NCBI RefSeq assembly: GCF_014295035.1
Contig: NZ_CP060404.1
Location: 3,250,501 to 3,314,500, forward strand
DNA from: Streptomyces buecherae
GTDB taxonomy: Bacteria > Actinomycetota > Actinomycetes > Streptomycetales > Streptomycetaceae
DNA length: 64,000 nucleotides
Reading direction: 5' to 3'
The notes beneath the pieces are model-generated. The model was not told the DNA's origin. It searched no databases and saw only the letters and a list, made by a program, of their open reading frames with translations. A program made the translations under genes and the position numbers. Shown piece by piece: positions 7,910-16,249 of this stretch. Within the stretch, counting starts at the first letter, position 1. Each line of letters starts with the position of its first letter.

Positions 7910-9130
7910 TCACGGCAGCGGCGGGTGGCGGTGCTCCCAGCGGAGTCCGAGGTGGCCCGGCGCGTCGATCCAGTAGGTGTGCGCCTCCCGCGTGACGCGC
8001 AGCCGTACCGCGTCGATGCCCGGCTCCCCCGCCGCCCGCCATCCGGTGATCGCGCGCTCCACGGCGTCCCAGAGCGCCAGCGGCCCGCCCTGCCGGACCA
8101 CCCACCCGTCGCCCTCCGGCGCCAGCTCGGCGAACGACTCCCGCTCCGCGTCGATCAGGTACCGCTTCTCCGTCCCCCCGGCCACCGCCCGCACCAACTG
8201 CGCTGTGGGCGCGGCCAGTTGTGCCAGGAAGGCCGGCATCCAGTCGCGGAGCACGCCGGGCGCGACGCGCGCGCGGCGGACGCTGTCGGCGTACGCGGCG
8301 CGCGCCGCCAGGCTCCCGCCCAGCGGCGCGGCGGCCTGCGCGCGGGCCGGCATGAACGACGACGGGCCGGTGACGCGCCCCGCAGCCGTGCCGTCCGCCG
8401 CGACGACGACCTTGGCCAGGCCCGTCCCGTACGCCCAACTGCCCACCGTGGCCAGGACGATGGCGCCGGGGCGGGCCTGCCGGAGCCAGGTGTGCGGGAT
8501 GCGGCGCACCGCGCAGGTGGCGATGATCCGGTCGTACGGGGCGCGGGACGGGTGGCCGAGGAGGCCGTCGTCGGTGACGGTCCAGGTGGAGTAGCCGGCG
8601 ACCTCCAGCGCGTCGTCGGCCCGGCGCGCGAGTTCGGGGTCGGCCTCCACGGTGGTCACGTTGTCCTCGCCGAGGCGGTGGCAGAGCAGGGCCGTGGAGT
8701 AGCCGGTGCCGGTGCCGATCTCCAGGACGCGGTCGCCGTCGCGCACCTCCAGCTCCTCCAGCATGCCGACGACCGTGGCCGGCGCGGTGGACGAGGAGGT
8801 GGGGTAGCCCTCGACGGGGCCCGTGGCCCGGTCCGGGGTGAGTGTCCCGTCGAGCTGAGTGACCAGCGACTGGTCGCTGTAGGCGAGTTCGGCCCACTCC
8901 TCGGGGCGCAGCCCGTCGGGGGTCACGGGTCGCCAGCGTGCGGCGTGGCCCTCGGGCGCCTCGGGCAGGAACACGCCGCCGCTGAGGAACCGTTCGCGGG
9001 GCACCGCGCGGACGGCCGCCGCCCAGCCGGGGCCGATGTGCCGCTCGGCTTGTAGGCGGTCGAGCAGGGCGCCGCGCGCCGCGCTCAGGGCGGAGCAGCG
9101 GGGCTCGGGGGCGGTTCTGTGGCCATTCAT
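7910..9130 (-). CDS. PIMT-like methyltransferase of an ATP-grasp peptide (graspetide) system
   Basis: 406 residues. The N-terminal half looks like protein-L-isoaspartate O-methyltransferase: a GYPTSSSTAPATVVGMLEEL segment (about 109-128) followed by the SAM motif VLEIGTGTGYS (135-145). The C-terminal ~170 residues are an extension seen in the methyltransferases paired with actinobacterial ATP-grasp peptide ligases. By analogy with fuscimiditide-type clusters it probably methylates an aspartate of the cross-linked peptide, giving an aspartimide. The ATG at 9130 overlaps the ligase stop as ATGA, showing translational coupling. Catalytic role is inferred from family and context. Confidence 0.85.
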   Translation of the reverse strand: MNGHRTAPEPRCSALSAARGALLDRLQAERHIGPGWAAAVRAVPRERFLSGGVFLPEAPEGHAARWRPVTPDGLRPEEWAELAYSDQSLVTQLDGTLTPDRATGPVEGYPTSSSTAPATVVGMLEELEVRDGDRVLEIGTGTGYSTALLCHRLGEDNVTTVEADPELARRADDALEVAGYSTWTVTDDGLLGHPSRAPYDRIIATCAVRRIPHTWLRQARPGAIVLATVGSWAYGTGLAKVVVAADGTAAGRVTGPSSFMPARAQAAAPLGGSLAARAAYADSVRRARVAPGVLRDWMPAFLAQLAAPTAQLVRAVAGGTEKRYLIDAERESFAELAPEGDGWVVRQGGPLALWDAVERAITGWRAAGEPGIDAVRLRVTREAHTYWIDAPGHLGLRWEHRHPPLP

Positions 9131-10089
9131 GGCTCTCCTTGGGCGAGGAGGTCGGCGAACGCGGCGGCGAGCGGCAGCCCGGCCGCGTCTTCGAGCCATC
9201 CCCACTGGCCGTTGGGGTTCAACTCCAGCCAGTGCAGCGTCCCGTCCCGGCCGAGGGCGAGGTCGAAGCTGCCACTGGCCAGTCCGAAGTGACGCAAGAA
9301 ACGCACGAGTCCCTCTGCGGTCTGAGTGGGGAGATCGATCACGCGGTAGGTCAGGGCTCCGTAGTCGCGTCGCCAGTCGAGTAGTTCCGAGTCGATGCGT
9401 ACCGCAAAGACGCGCCCGCCCACGACCACCACCCGCACGTCAGCCGCCTTGTCCACGCGGGACTGGAAGAGGTGCGGCACGACCTTGACGCTCTCGTCCA
9501 GCTCCGCTGGGTCCACCGGTTCGGTCCAGGTCGTCAGCCCCTGGCCGTCCGAGTCGTGGTACGCCGTCCAGCGCAACGCCTTGTAGACGACGGGTCCGTG
9601 GTCCCGCACGAAGGATCGGATCTCCCCTAGGTCGTTGGAGATGAGTGTGGGGGGCACGGTGAAGCCCATGCGGGTGGCGGTGGCGAGCTGGAGGGGCTTG
9701 TGTTCGGCGGCGTAGTTGCGTAACGGGTGGTTGACGTACCGGCATTCCGTCAGCGCGTGCAGGAGGCCGCCCAGTCCGTAGCGCACCTGGGCCGCCGCGA
9801 AGCGCGCGTCCGGCGGCGCCAGGTGCGGGAAGCGGGGCCAGACGGGGCGCCGCCAGTACACCGCGCGCACCTGCTCCAGCGCGGCTGCCCTGGAGGAGGT
9901 GCGCAGTGATCCGGACACGGTGGGAGCGCCGGCGCCGAAGCGCGCCGACACGTGCAGCGCGTCGCCGATGTCCGCGGGGTTGAAGCGGACCACGGGGACG
10001 CGCCTGCGGTTCAGCTCGGCGATCACCATGCTGGCCGTGACGTCGTCCGGCTCGGTCACGACCAGCACCGGCCCGGCGGTCCGTGGCAT
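9127..10089 (-). CDS. ATP-grasp peptide ligase of a graspetide system (SAV_5884-like)
   Basis: 320 residues. An N-terminal pre-ATP-grasp domain begins VLVVTEPDDVTASMVIAELN. The ATP-grasp body carries PLQLATATRMGFTVPPTLIS, VVYKALRW and the C-terminal metal-binding segment LHWLELNPNGQWGWLE. This matches the family of actinobacterial ATP-grasp ligases (SAV_5884 type) that phosphorylate Asp/Glu side chains of a ribosomal peptide and join them to Ser/Thr or Lys as macrolactone or macrolactam bridges. Its ATG at 10089 shares one base with the stop of the precursor gene (TGATG), and its own stop overlaps the methyltransferase start. The three genes form one tightly coupled operon. Confidence 0.88.
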   Translation of the reverse strand: MPRTAGPVLVVTEPDDVTASMVIAELNRRRVPVVRFNPADIGDALHVSARFGAGAPTVSGSLRTSSRAAALEQVRAVYWRRPVWPRFPHLAPPDARFAAAQVRYGLGGLLHALTECRYVNHPLRNYAAEHKPLQLATATRMGFTVPPTLISNDLGEIRSFVRDHGPVVYKALRWTAYHDSDGQGLTTWTEPVDPAELDESVKVVPHLFQSRVDKAADVRVVVVGGRVFAVRIDSELLDWRRDYGALTYRVIDLPTQTAEGLVRFLRHFGLASGSFDLALGRDGTLHWLELNPNGQWGWLEDAAGLPLAAAFADLLAQGEP

Positions 10090-10349
10090 CAGTCCTGCTC
10101 GCTGTCCTGATCGTGGTCGGTGTCGTTGCGGCTGTCCATGTTGGTGCTCTCCGCCGCGGTCTCGGTGCCCCGCGCGGTGCCGTGCTTCCCCATCTCGACG
10201 ACCTGGCCCCGGCTGTCCCAGTACACGGTGAGCTGGGTCGCGGGGTCGACGCCGACGCGGGCGTGTCCGGCCGGGCGTATGGGCGGGTACGGGCGCATCC
10301 GCCCGACGCCCCAGGGGCGCAGGGCGGTACGGCCCACGGTGTTGGTCAT
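10089..10349 (-). CDS. Graspetide precursor peptide
   Basis: 86 residues, preceded by a strong GGAGGA site. The leader holds RPWGVGRMRPYP (11-22) and HARVGVDPATQLTVY (29-43), the pattern of putative ATP-grasp-target RiPP precursors. The candidate core follows MGKHGT (53-58). It is rich in hydroxyl residues (T58, T62, T64, S68, T69, S73, T77, S83) and acidic residues (E63, E67, D72, D76, D78, D80, D82, E84, D86), the donors and acceptors needed for ester bridges. First gene of the operon with the ligase and methyltransferase. Ring topology and the cleavage site cannot be read from sequence. Confidence 0.85.
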   Translation of the reverse strand: MTNTVGRTALRPWGVGRMRPYPPIRPAGHARVGVDPATQLTVYWDSRGQVVEMGKHGTARGTETAAESTNMDSRNDTDHDQDSEQD

Positions 10350-10699
10350 GTGCTCCTCCGGGCGGTGTGGCTGCGGTGTGACTGCGGTGTGGCGGTCCTC
10401 GCTCTCCTTGTGTGCCCACTGGAGCGACGCCCGTCGCCGTCCCGACGCCCCGGGTTTCCCCTACCGCCGTGGTGTTCGCAGCACGAGGCGCCCCGCGCCT
10501 CCGCCGTCGCGCGCCCCGTCCGCGCCGCGGACGGCGGTCCTCCAGCGCCGCGCCGCGCGCCCGTCCTCGCCCGCGCGCCGCCGCGTGTCCGGTCGCGCAC
10601 CGGCGGCCCACGAGCGGGCGGCGCACGACGGCGCGAGCCCGGTCGACCGGGCCGCTCCCTACGCCGGGCCCCGCGCCCTCCAGCCGCTCCCCCGCCCAC
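10350..10699. other. Upstream region of the graspetide operon
   Basis: About 350 bp with no credible gene. It must hold the operon promoter on the minus strand. Short in-phase runs such as GGTGTGGCTGCGGTGTG are present near 10365-10390. No clear -35/-10 pair or regulator palindrome is visible. Confidence 0.5.
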
Positions 10700-10846
10700 G
10701 GCATACGGTTCCGGGTCCGTACCGGCACTCCGTGGCGGGAACCGCCCGCCGAGTACGGGGCCCTGGCCGTGGCCACGAGGTACGGCAGGCTGGTGGACCG
10801 CTACGGAGCGACCGTCCTCGTAGCGGCCATCAACGAGTGGCTGTGA
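10700..10846 (+). pseudogene. Possible remnant of an IS5-type transposase N-terminal region
   Basis: The translation IRFRVRTGTPWREPPAEYG resembles the start of IS5-family transposases (RTG.PWRDLPERYG). The following residues no longer match and the frame stops at 10846. A start codon and terminal inverted repeats are not visible. If real, it is an old, decayed fragment; the assignment rests on about 19 residues. Confidence 0.33.
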
Positions 10847-10855
10847 CCGACCACG

Positions 10856-11401
10856 TCACGACGGCGCCGCGTAACAGTGGATGGTCACCGCCTGGTGCGG
10901 GCTCCACTGCTGCTCGACTGTGGCCATCAGCTCCCAGCCCAGCCGCTCGTACAAGGCTGCCGCCGCGGTATCGGACGCGACGACGTCGAGCACCGGATGG
11001 AGGCCACGGCGCCGCGATTCCTCCACTGCTCGGCCGATCAGCAGTGCGCCGATCCGACGCCCCCTCGCCCGCGGGGCAACGAACAGCCTGCTGACCACGG
11101 CGGTCGTATCCGGCGTCGCCCCGTTCCGCTCGCTCCACAACGCCGGGGCCAGATCGCCTTCGCCGCCTTGCGACAGACTGACATGTCCGACCAGGCCGCC
11201 TTCGAGTTCGGCAACCCAGGAGCCCAGCAGGGGGCCGTGTGACAGCCACTCGCCGGGTTGGTCCGGCCAGTTCACCGGGTAGCCGTCGCGCGCATGGACC
11301 TCCGCGAGGAGCCGCACGCATTCCTCGACATCGCCGTCAGCCCTGTGCCGGACCCAGCGGCTCGGTCTCTCGTCCGGCGCCCCGGAGCCCTCGATGTTCA
11401 C
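10856..11401 (-). CDS. GNAT family N-acetyltransferase
   Basis: 181 residues with the GNAT core: VVSRLFVAPRARGRRIGALLIGRAV contains the acetyl-CoA-binding motif A (R-x2-G-x-G/A type), and TAAAALYERLGWE is the conserved C-terminal motif B. It should transfer an acetyl group from acetyl-CoA to an amine of an unknown small molecule or peptide. GTG start at 11401. It stands alone on the minus strand upstream of the possible transposase remnant and downstream of nothing on its strand; it may be unrelated to the graspetide operon. Confidence 0.8.
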   Translation of the reverse strand: MNIEGSGAPDERPSRWVRHRADGDVEECVRLLAEVHARDGYPVNWPDQPGEWLSHGPLLGSWVAELEGGLVGHVSLSQGGEGDLAPALWSERNGATPDTTAVVSRLFVAPRARGRRIGALLIGRAVEESRRRGLHPVLDVVASDTAAAALYERLGWELMATVEQQWSPHQAVTIHCYAAPS

Positions 11402-11580
11402 TCGGGCATAGAAACACAGGTCACAGAGTCACAACCAGTCACTTTCAGCACAGGCCCTCGCCAGCCCTGCCGCGCGCTGACGGGTCCGCGAGGGGCAGCG
11501 AACCCAGCCCGGCCGCCCACTCCCGCGCCCAGAACACCCCCCACACCCGAAACACCCACCCCGCCCGGAGGGCACCCCGC

Positions 11581-11611
11581 GTGACCCACCTCATCGTGTT
11601 GGCTATACAAC
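11581..11611 (+). promoter_or_regulatory. Promoter with overlapping palindromic operator upstream of the EamA gene
   Basis: GTGACC at 11581-11586 and TATACA at 11604-11609 are separated by 17 nt, a plausible sigma-70-type promoter. Over the -10 box lies GTTGGCTATACAAC (11598-11611), with GTTG/CAAC arms of the kind bound by GntR-type regulators. Repressor binding there would block transcription. Confidence 0.5.
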
Positions 11612-11630
11612 TTCGACTACGGTGGCCGCC

Positions 11631-11717
11631 ATGGACGACGCTCACCCCAGTCCCCCTGGCCTCCCCTGCCCCACCGACCACGCACCGGCCGCCCGCGCGC
11701 GCCAGGTGTGCGGGTGA
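11631..11717 (+). CDS. Possible 28-residue leader ORF coupled to the EamA gene
   Basis: ATG at 11631 opens a proline-rich 28-codon frame (MDDAHPSPPGLPCP...) that ends in TGA at 11715-11717, overlapping the GTG at 11714 as GTGA. It sits 20 bp after the predicted -10 box, so it would be the first frame in the transcript. It may serve to couple or attenuate translation of the transporter; it may also be chance. Confidence 0.3.
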   Translation: MDDAHPSPPGLPCPTDHAPAARARQVCG

Positions 11718-12565
11718 CCCCGCTCGTCGCGGCGGCCGTCCTGATCGCGGCCGTCACGCACGCGAGTTGGAACGCCATCGCGCACGGCATCAAGGACCAG
11801 CTCCTCGCCTTCACGCTGGTCTCCGGTGGCGGCCTGGTGTGCGGGCTCGGCATCGCCGTGTGGGCGCCCGTGCCGGCCGCGGGGGCCTGGCCGTATCTCG
11901 TGGCCTCCGCCGTGATCCACGTGCTCTACCAGGCGCTGCTGATGCGCTCGTTCCGGCTCGGCGACTTCGGACAGATGTACCCGATCGCGCGCGGCACGGC
12001 GCCGCTGGTGGTGACCGTGCTCGCCGCGGTCTTCGTGCACGAGAGACCGGGCGGCTGGCAGACGGCGGGCGTCGTCGTCGCCTCGGCCGGCCTGGTCGGC
12101 CTCGCCCTGTGGGGCATCCGTGGCTCCGGCGCCCGGCCGCACTGGGCGGCGCTGGCCGCCGCGGTGGCCACGGGCCTGTCGATCGCCGCGTACACCGTCG
12201 TGGACGGCGTGGGCGTGCGCGCCTCCGGCACCTCGATGGGCTACATCGGCTGGCTGATGATCCTGGAGGGCCTGGCCATCCCCGCGTACGCGCTGGCCAC
12301 CCGGCGCGGCGCGCTCGTCGGCCAGCTCCGGCCGGTGGCGGTGCGCGGCCTGGGCGGCGGGGTGCTGTCGGTCTTCGCGTACGGGCTGGTGTTGTGGGCG
12401 CAGACCAGGGCGCCCCTCGCGCCGATCGCCGCGCTGCGCGAGTCCAGCATCATCGTGGGCGCCGCGATCGGCGCGCTGTTCCTGAAGGAACGCTTCGGCA
12501 CGGCCCGTATCGCCGCCGCCGGTCTGATGGTCGCGGGCATCGGCCTGATGCTCTACGCCGGCTGA
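11714..12565 (+). CDS. EamA/DMT-type transporter
   Basis: About 283 residues forming ten hydrophobic helices in two homologous halves, as in EamA (DMT superfamily) permeases. The first helix region has the family pattern ...AAVLIAAVTHASWNAIAHG; each half ends in an ERPG/KERFG loop followed by a glycine-rich helix (VHERPGGWQTAGVVVASAG and LKERFGTARIAAAGLMVAG). It probably exports a small metabolite or amino acid across the membrane. Start GTG 11714 is favoured because it overlaps the stop of a short leader frame; GTG 11708 is two codons upstream in the same frame. Substrate unknown. Confidence 0.82.
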   Translation: MTPLVAAAVLIAAVTHASWNAIAHGIKDQLLAFTLVSGGGLVCGLGIAVWAPVPAAGAWPYLVASAVIHVLYQALLMRSFRLGDFGQMYPIARGTAPLVVTVLAAVFVHERPGGWQTAGVVVASAGLVGLALWGIRGSGARPHWAALAAAVATGLSIAAYTVVDGVGVRASGTSMGYIGWLMILEGLAIPAYALATRRGALVGQLRPVAVRGLGGGVLSVFAYGLVLWAQTRAPLAPIAALRESSIIVGAAIGALFLKERFGTARIAAAGLMVAGIGLMLYAG

Positions 12566-12711
12566 GCCGGGCGGGGCCGAGCCGGACCACCACCGGGCCC
12601 GCCCGACTCCGCCCGTCCCCGCCCGGCACCGCACCAGCGGCCCCCGCCCGAGCCCAGCCCGTCCTCAGCCCCCAGCCCCCGGCCCGTCCTCAGCCCTCAG
12701 CCGGCCGCCGG

Positions 12712-15700
12712 CTACCGCAGCACGCCGAGCGAGACGACGTCGTAGCCACCCCCGTACGCGCTGGTCGTCGTGACGTTGGTCAGCCGTGGGTTGCGCCAGA
12801 TCAGCGCCTTCTCGAAGGTCAGCGGCAGATAGGCGGCGGCGTCGGAGACCTTGTGGTTGATCTGCTGGTCGTCGCTCTCGGCCCGCCCCGCGTCCTGGTT
12901 GGTGCGGGAGGTGTCGAAGAGCTTGTCGAGCGCCTTGTCCTTGAGGAGGGCGACGTTGACGTTGCCCTGCGGCGTGATGCGCCGCCCGTCGGCCAGCGGC
13001 TCCAGCATGCCGCGCCCGGTCGGGTAGTCGGCGCTCCACCGCCTGATGATGATGCCGTACCCCTTGCGCTTGACCTGGTCGGGCTTGCCGATCGTCGTGG
13101 CGAGTTCGGCGAACGGCAGTTGCTCGACCTTCGCCGTGATCCCGACTCGCGCCAGCGACGCCTTGACCACCTCCGCGATCGCCACGTCCTGCGGCCCGTC
13201 CGAGACGGTCACGGTGGTGCGGAAACCGGTCGGCTTGCCGCACTCCTTCAACTCCTGCCGCGCCCGCTCCAGGTCCGGCGCGCCGCCCGAGCGCTTGGTG
13301 CCGTACGGGTCGTAGTCCGGCTCGCTGCCCGAGACGCCCGGCGGCAGCAGGTGCGGGGCCAGTTCGTCGCCCACCTGCGGGCCACCGCTCGCGGTCCGCA
13401 CGGACCGCTTGTCCGTCGCGTAGAAGACCGCCCTGCGGCAGTGCACGTCGTTGAACGGGGCGACGTTGGAGGCCAGCGCCGCGTAGCGGACGATCCCGGT
13501 GTACGGGTTGTCCATCTGGGCCTTCGTCTTCGCGTCGGCCAGCAACCCCACGCGCTGGCCGGCGTCGACGCCGAAGGCGCTGACGTCCAGGTCGTAGCGG
13601 CCCGCGCGCAGCGCCGCGTCCCGCGTGGCGGGCGAGGCCACGATGTCGAGGGTGATCCGGTCCGGCAGCGCGGTGCGCACCGGGTCGGAGGACCGCTGCC
13701 ACCGCTCGTTGCGCACCAGGGTCAGCGACTTGCCCGGCTGGTACGCCTCGAACGTGTACGGGCCGGAGGAAAACGGTCGCTGCGCGTACGTGGCCCGGGT
13801 GTCCTTCGCCCGTGGCACCGGCGACGCGGAGGGCATCGCGAGCAGGTGCTCGAAGTCCCGGTAGGGCTGCGGCAGTCTGAACGTGATCGTCCGGTCGTTC
13901 GGCGTCTCGATCGCGCGCAGGCCCAGCTTGTCCTTCGCCTTGTCCTTGTACGGGCCCGGGTAGTCGCTCTTGGGGTCGAGCACCTCGCGCAGGTAGGAGG
14001 GCCCGCCGCTGATCACGTCGGCGGCCCAGGCCCGCTCGATGCCGTACTTGATGTCCCGCGAGGTCACGGGCTTGCCGTCCTCCCAGGTGGCTCCGGGGCG
14101 CAGCGTGTACGTGTACGTCTTGCCGCCGTCCCCCACCCGGGCCCGCCCGGTCGCGAGGTCCGGCACCAGGCGCGCGGTCCCGGCGCCCGGCTCGGCGGCG
14201 TAGGTGAGGAGTTGGCGGGTGTAGAAGCGGGAGAAGTTCCACACGAACCCGAAGTAAGCGCGCTGCGGGTCCCAGGAGTCGGCGTCCATCGTGGAGACGA
14301 ACTTGAGGGTGCCGCCCTGCCGCTTCGACGGGTTGACGACGCCCTTGGTCGCGGCGTCGTACGCGGCGACGCCGGGCCCGCCACCGGGCTTGTCGCCCTC
14401 GGCGCCCGGACTCCCGCTCGCGCTCTGGCTGGCCTTGGGCCGGTCCGACGGAGCGTTCTTGCCCCCTTCGTCCTCCGGCCACACGACGGTGATCACCGCC
14501 CCGGCGACCACGGCGAGCGCCACCGCCAGCGCGCCGTACCGCACCCGCCGCTGCCGCCGCCACGGCCCGTCGGAGCCGCCGCCTTGGGGCGACGGCGCGA
14601 ACCCCGCCCCCGCGCCGGGCGCGGACGGGGCGGCCTGCGCCGGTGGCACGCCCGGGGCGACGGGAGCGCCCGGGGCGCCCGACTGCGGCCCGAAGGGCGG
14701 GGGCGGCGCCGGCAGCGATCCGGGGTACGGCGCGGGCGGCGCGCCGTACGGGGCGGGTTGCGCACCCGGCTGCTGTCCCGGCTGCGCGGGCGGCGGCGGG
14801 GCGGCGTGCGGCCCGGGCTGAACAGCGGGCTGCTGTCCCGGCGCCGCGCCGAAGGCCGGTGGTGGGGTCGCGTCGAACGGCGGCGGGGCGGCGCCGAAGG
14901 CGGGGGGAGGCGCCCCGAACGCGCCGTGTTGCGCCGGCGGCCCCGGCGCGGGTTGCGGCGGACCCGGCGCGGGTTGCGCCGGCGCGGCAGGCGGGGCCGA
15001 CGGGTTCGGGGACGGTGGCGCGTCCACAGGTGGCGCGGCCTGGGGTACGGCATCGGCGGGTGGCGGCGCGTCCTCGGGCGGCTGGGCGTCCTCGGGTACG
15101 GCATCGGCGGGCGCAGCCGCAGCGGCGTCCGGCACGGGGGCGGGCTCGGCGTCGGGGCCAGCCTCGGAACCGGCCGGGTCGCCCGCCGTGCCCAGCGTCA
15201 CGGTCGGCGTCGTCGCCGGCGGCGCGGCCGGCGGCATGGCCCGGAGCAGGGTCGTCGCCCCGAAGGGCGCGGCCCCGGTCGTCGTGGCCGCGTTGCGGAC
15301 GAACGGCACCCGGCCCGCCTCGGCCGCGCCGCTCAGGTCGCGGCGCTCGGGCAGCGCCCGCTCCCGGCCCGCCAGGCTCGCGCGGCCGTGCTCGTACACC
15401 GTGTCGAGCCGCAGCACCTCGGGCCCGTACGCGATGCCGTCCGCCGCCACCCGCAGCAACTCACCGGTGAAAGCGGTGTGTTCGTCCTCTTCCGAGGCGT
15501 ACGCGTCGACATCGACGGTCGCGGCGGCCAGCAGGTAACCGTCGGCGAGCTGGGCCGCGTCGGCCACCGCGACGGACGCGCCCGGCGCGTCGGACTCCGA
15601 TCCGGACGCCGGGTCGGACGGCGGGGCGGACGCCGAGCCCGGCACCGGTTCGGTGAGGCAGCAGTCGAGCAGCACGACCCGGCGCCGCGCCCGCCCGGAC

Positions 15701-16074
15701 AGCACGGCCTGACGCAGCGTCGCGTAGTCGAGCCCCGTGGCCGACCGCCCCGGCGCCGGAGCGGCCGGGCCGAAGACCAACTCGCCGCTCGCCGGGTCGA
15801 TACGGCAGCGCCCGGCCACGTACACCAGCAGGACGTCGGTGGCCTCGGCGGCGGCGGTGCGCACAGCGGCGACGGCGTCGGAGGTCACGGGTTCGGCCAG
15901 TACCGCGCAGTGGTCGCGGGCCAGACCCCAGGAACGGTCCGAGGCGAGGACGTCGGCGAGCGCGACGAGGTTGGCCGCCACGGCGGGCAGCGGAGCGATC
16001 TCGGCGTTGCCGGTGGTGCCGATGAGTACGGCGCGGGACGCGGCCGGGTCGGGCATGACCTCCACGACTACCAC
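12712..16074 (-). CDS. Membrane receptor-like fusion: caspase-like domain, Pro/Ala-rich linker, TM helix, family-5 solute-binding domain
   Basis: 1120 residues. Residues ~1-240 form a caspase-like domain: SRAVLIGT, LLVYVAG, and RRRVVLLDCC (C138/C139). The usual histidine of the Y-x-A-G-H-G motif is R89 (VYVAGRC), so proteolysis is doubtful. Residues ~290-500 are a long Pro/Ala linker with PPPAFGAAPG-like repeats. WRRQRRVRYG precedes a single TM helix (~512-532), predicting a cytoplasmic N-terminus. From ~565, GGTLKFVSTMDADSWDPQ, YTYTLRPGATWEDGKPV and FSSGPYTFEAYQPG mark an oligopeptide-type extracellular solute-binding domain. The layout suggests a receptor that senses an external ligand and signals through a pseudo-caspase. 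Start GTG 16074 or ATG 16056 (GGAGG very close). Confidence 0.85.
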   Translation of the reverse strand: MVVVEVMPDPAASRAVLIGTTGNAEIAPLPAVAANLVALADVLASDRSWGLARDHCAVLAEPVTSDAVAAVRTAAAEATDVLLVYVAGRCRIDPASGELVFGPAAPAPGRSATGLDYATLRQAVLSGRARRRVVLLDCCLTEPVPGSASAPPSDPASGSESDAPGASVAVADAAQLADGYLLAAATVDVDAYASEEDEHTAFTGELLRVAADGIAYGPEVLRLDTVYEHGRASLAGRERALPERRDLSGAAEAGRVPFVRNAATTTGAAPFGATTLLRAMPPAAPPATTPTVTLGTAGDPAGSEAGPDAEPAPVPDAAAAAPADAVPEDAQPPEDAPPPADAVPQAAPPVDAPPSPNPSAPPAAPAQPAPGPPQPAPGPPAQHGAFGAPPPAFGAAPPPFDATPPPAFGAAPGQQPAVQPGPHAAPPPPAQPGQQPGAQPAPYGAPPAPYPGSLPAPPPPFGPQSGAPGAPVAPGVPPAQAAPSAPGAGAGFAPSPQGGGSDGPWRRQRRVRYGALAVALAVVAGAVITVVWPEDEGGKNAPSDRPKASQSASGSPGAEGDKPGGGPGVAAYDAATKGVVNPSKRQGGTLKFVSTMDADSWDPQRAYFGFVWNFSRFYTRQLLTYAAEPGAGTARLVPDLATGRARVGDGGKTYTYTLRPGATWEDGKPVTSRDIKYGIERAWAADVISGGPSYLREVLDPKSDYPGPYKDKAKDKLGLRAIETPNDRTITFRLPQPYRDFEHLLAMPSASPVPRAKDTRATYAQRPFSSGPYTFEAYQPGKSLTLVRNERWQRSSDPVRTALPDRITLDIVASPATRDAALRAGRYDLDVSAFGVDAGQRVGLLADAKTKAQMDNPYTGIVRYAALASNVAPFNDVHCRRAVFYATDKRSVRTASGGPQVGDELAPHLLPPGVSGSEPDYDPYGTKRSGGAPDLERARQELKECGKPTGFRTTVTVSDGPQDVAIAEVVKASLARVGITAKVEQLPFAELATTIGKPDQVKRKGYGIIIRRWSADYPTGRGMLEPLADGRRITPQGNVNVALLKDKALDKLFDTSRTNQDAGRAESDDQQINHKVSDAAAYLPLTFEKALIWRNPRLTNVTTTSAYGGGYDVVSLGVLR

Positions 16075-16249
16075 CCCCGTCCCAAGCCGGCCACCGCTCC
16101 GGCGGGCGGCCTGGGCCCCCGCTGTCCTTCGGCCGCTCCGACAACCATCCGCACCGTTCCCCCTCGACCTGCCTCATGTGCCACACGCGGAGCACCGATT
16201 GTGCCCCGGCACCGTAGGGCGGTCCACACCGGACGCGCAGACGCGCAGG

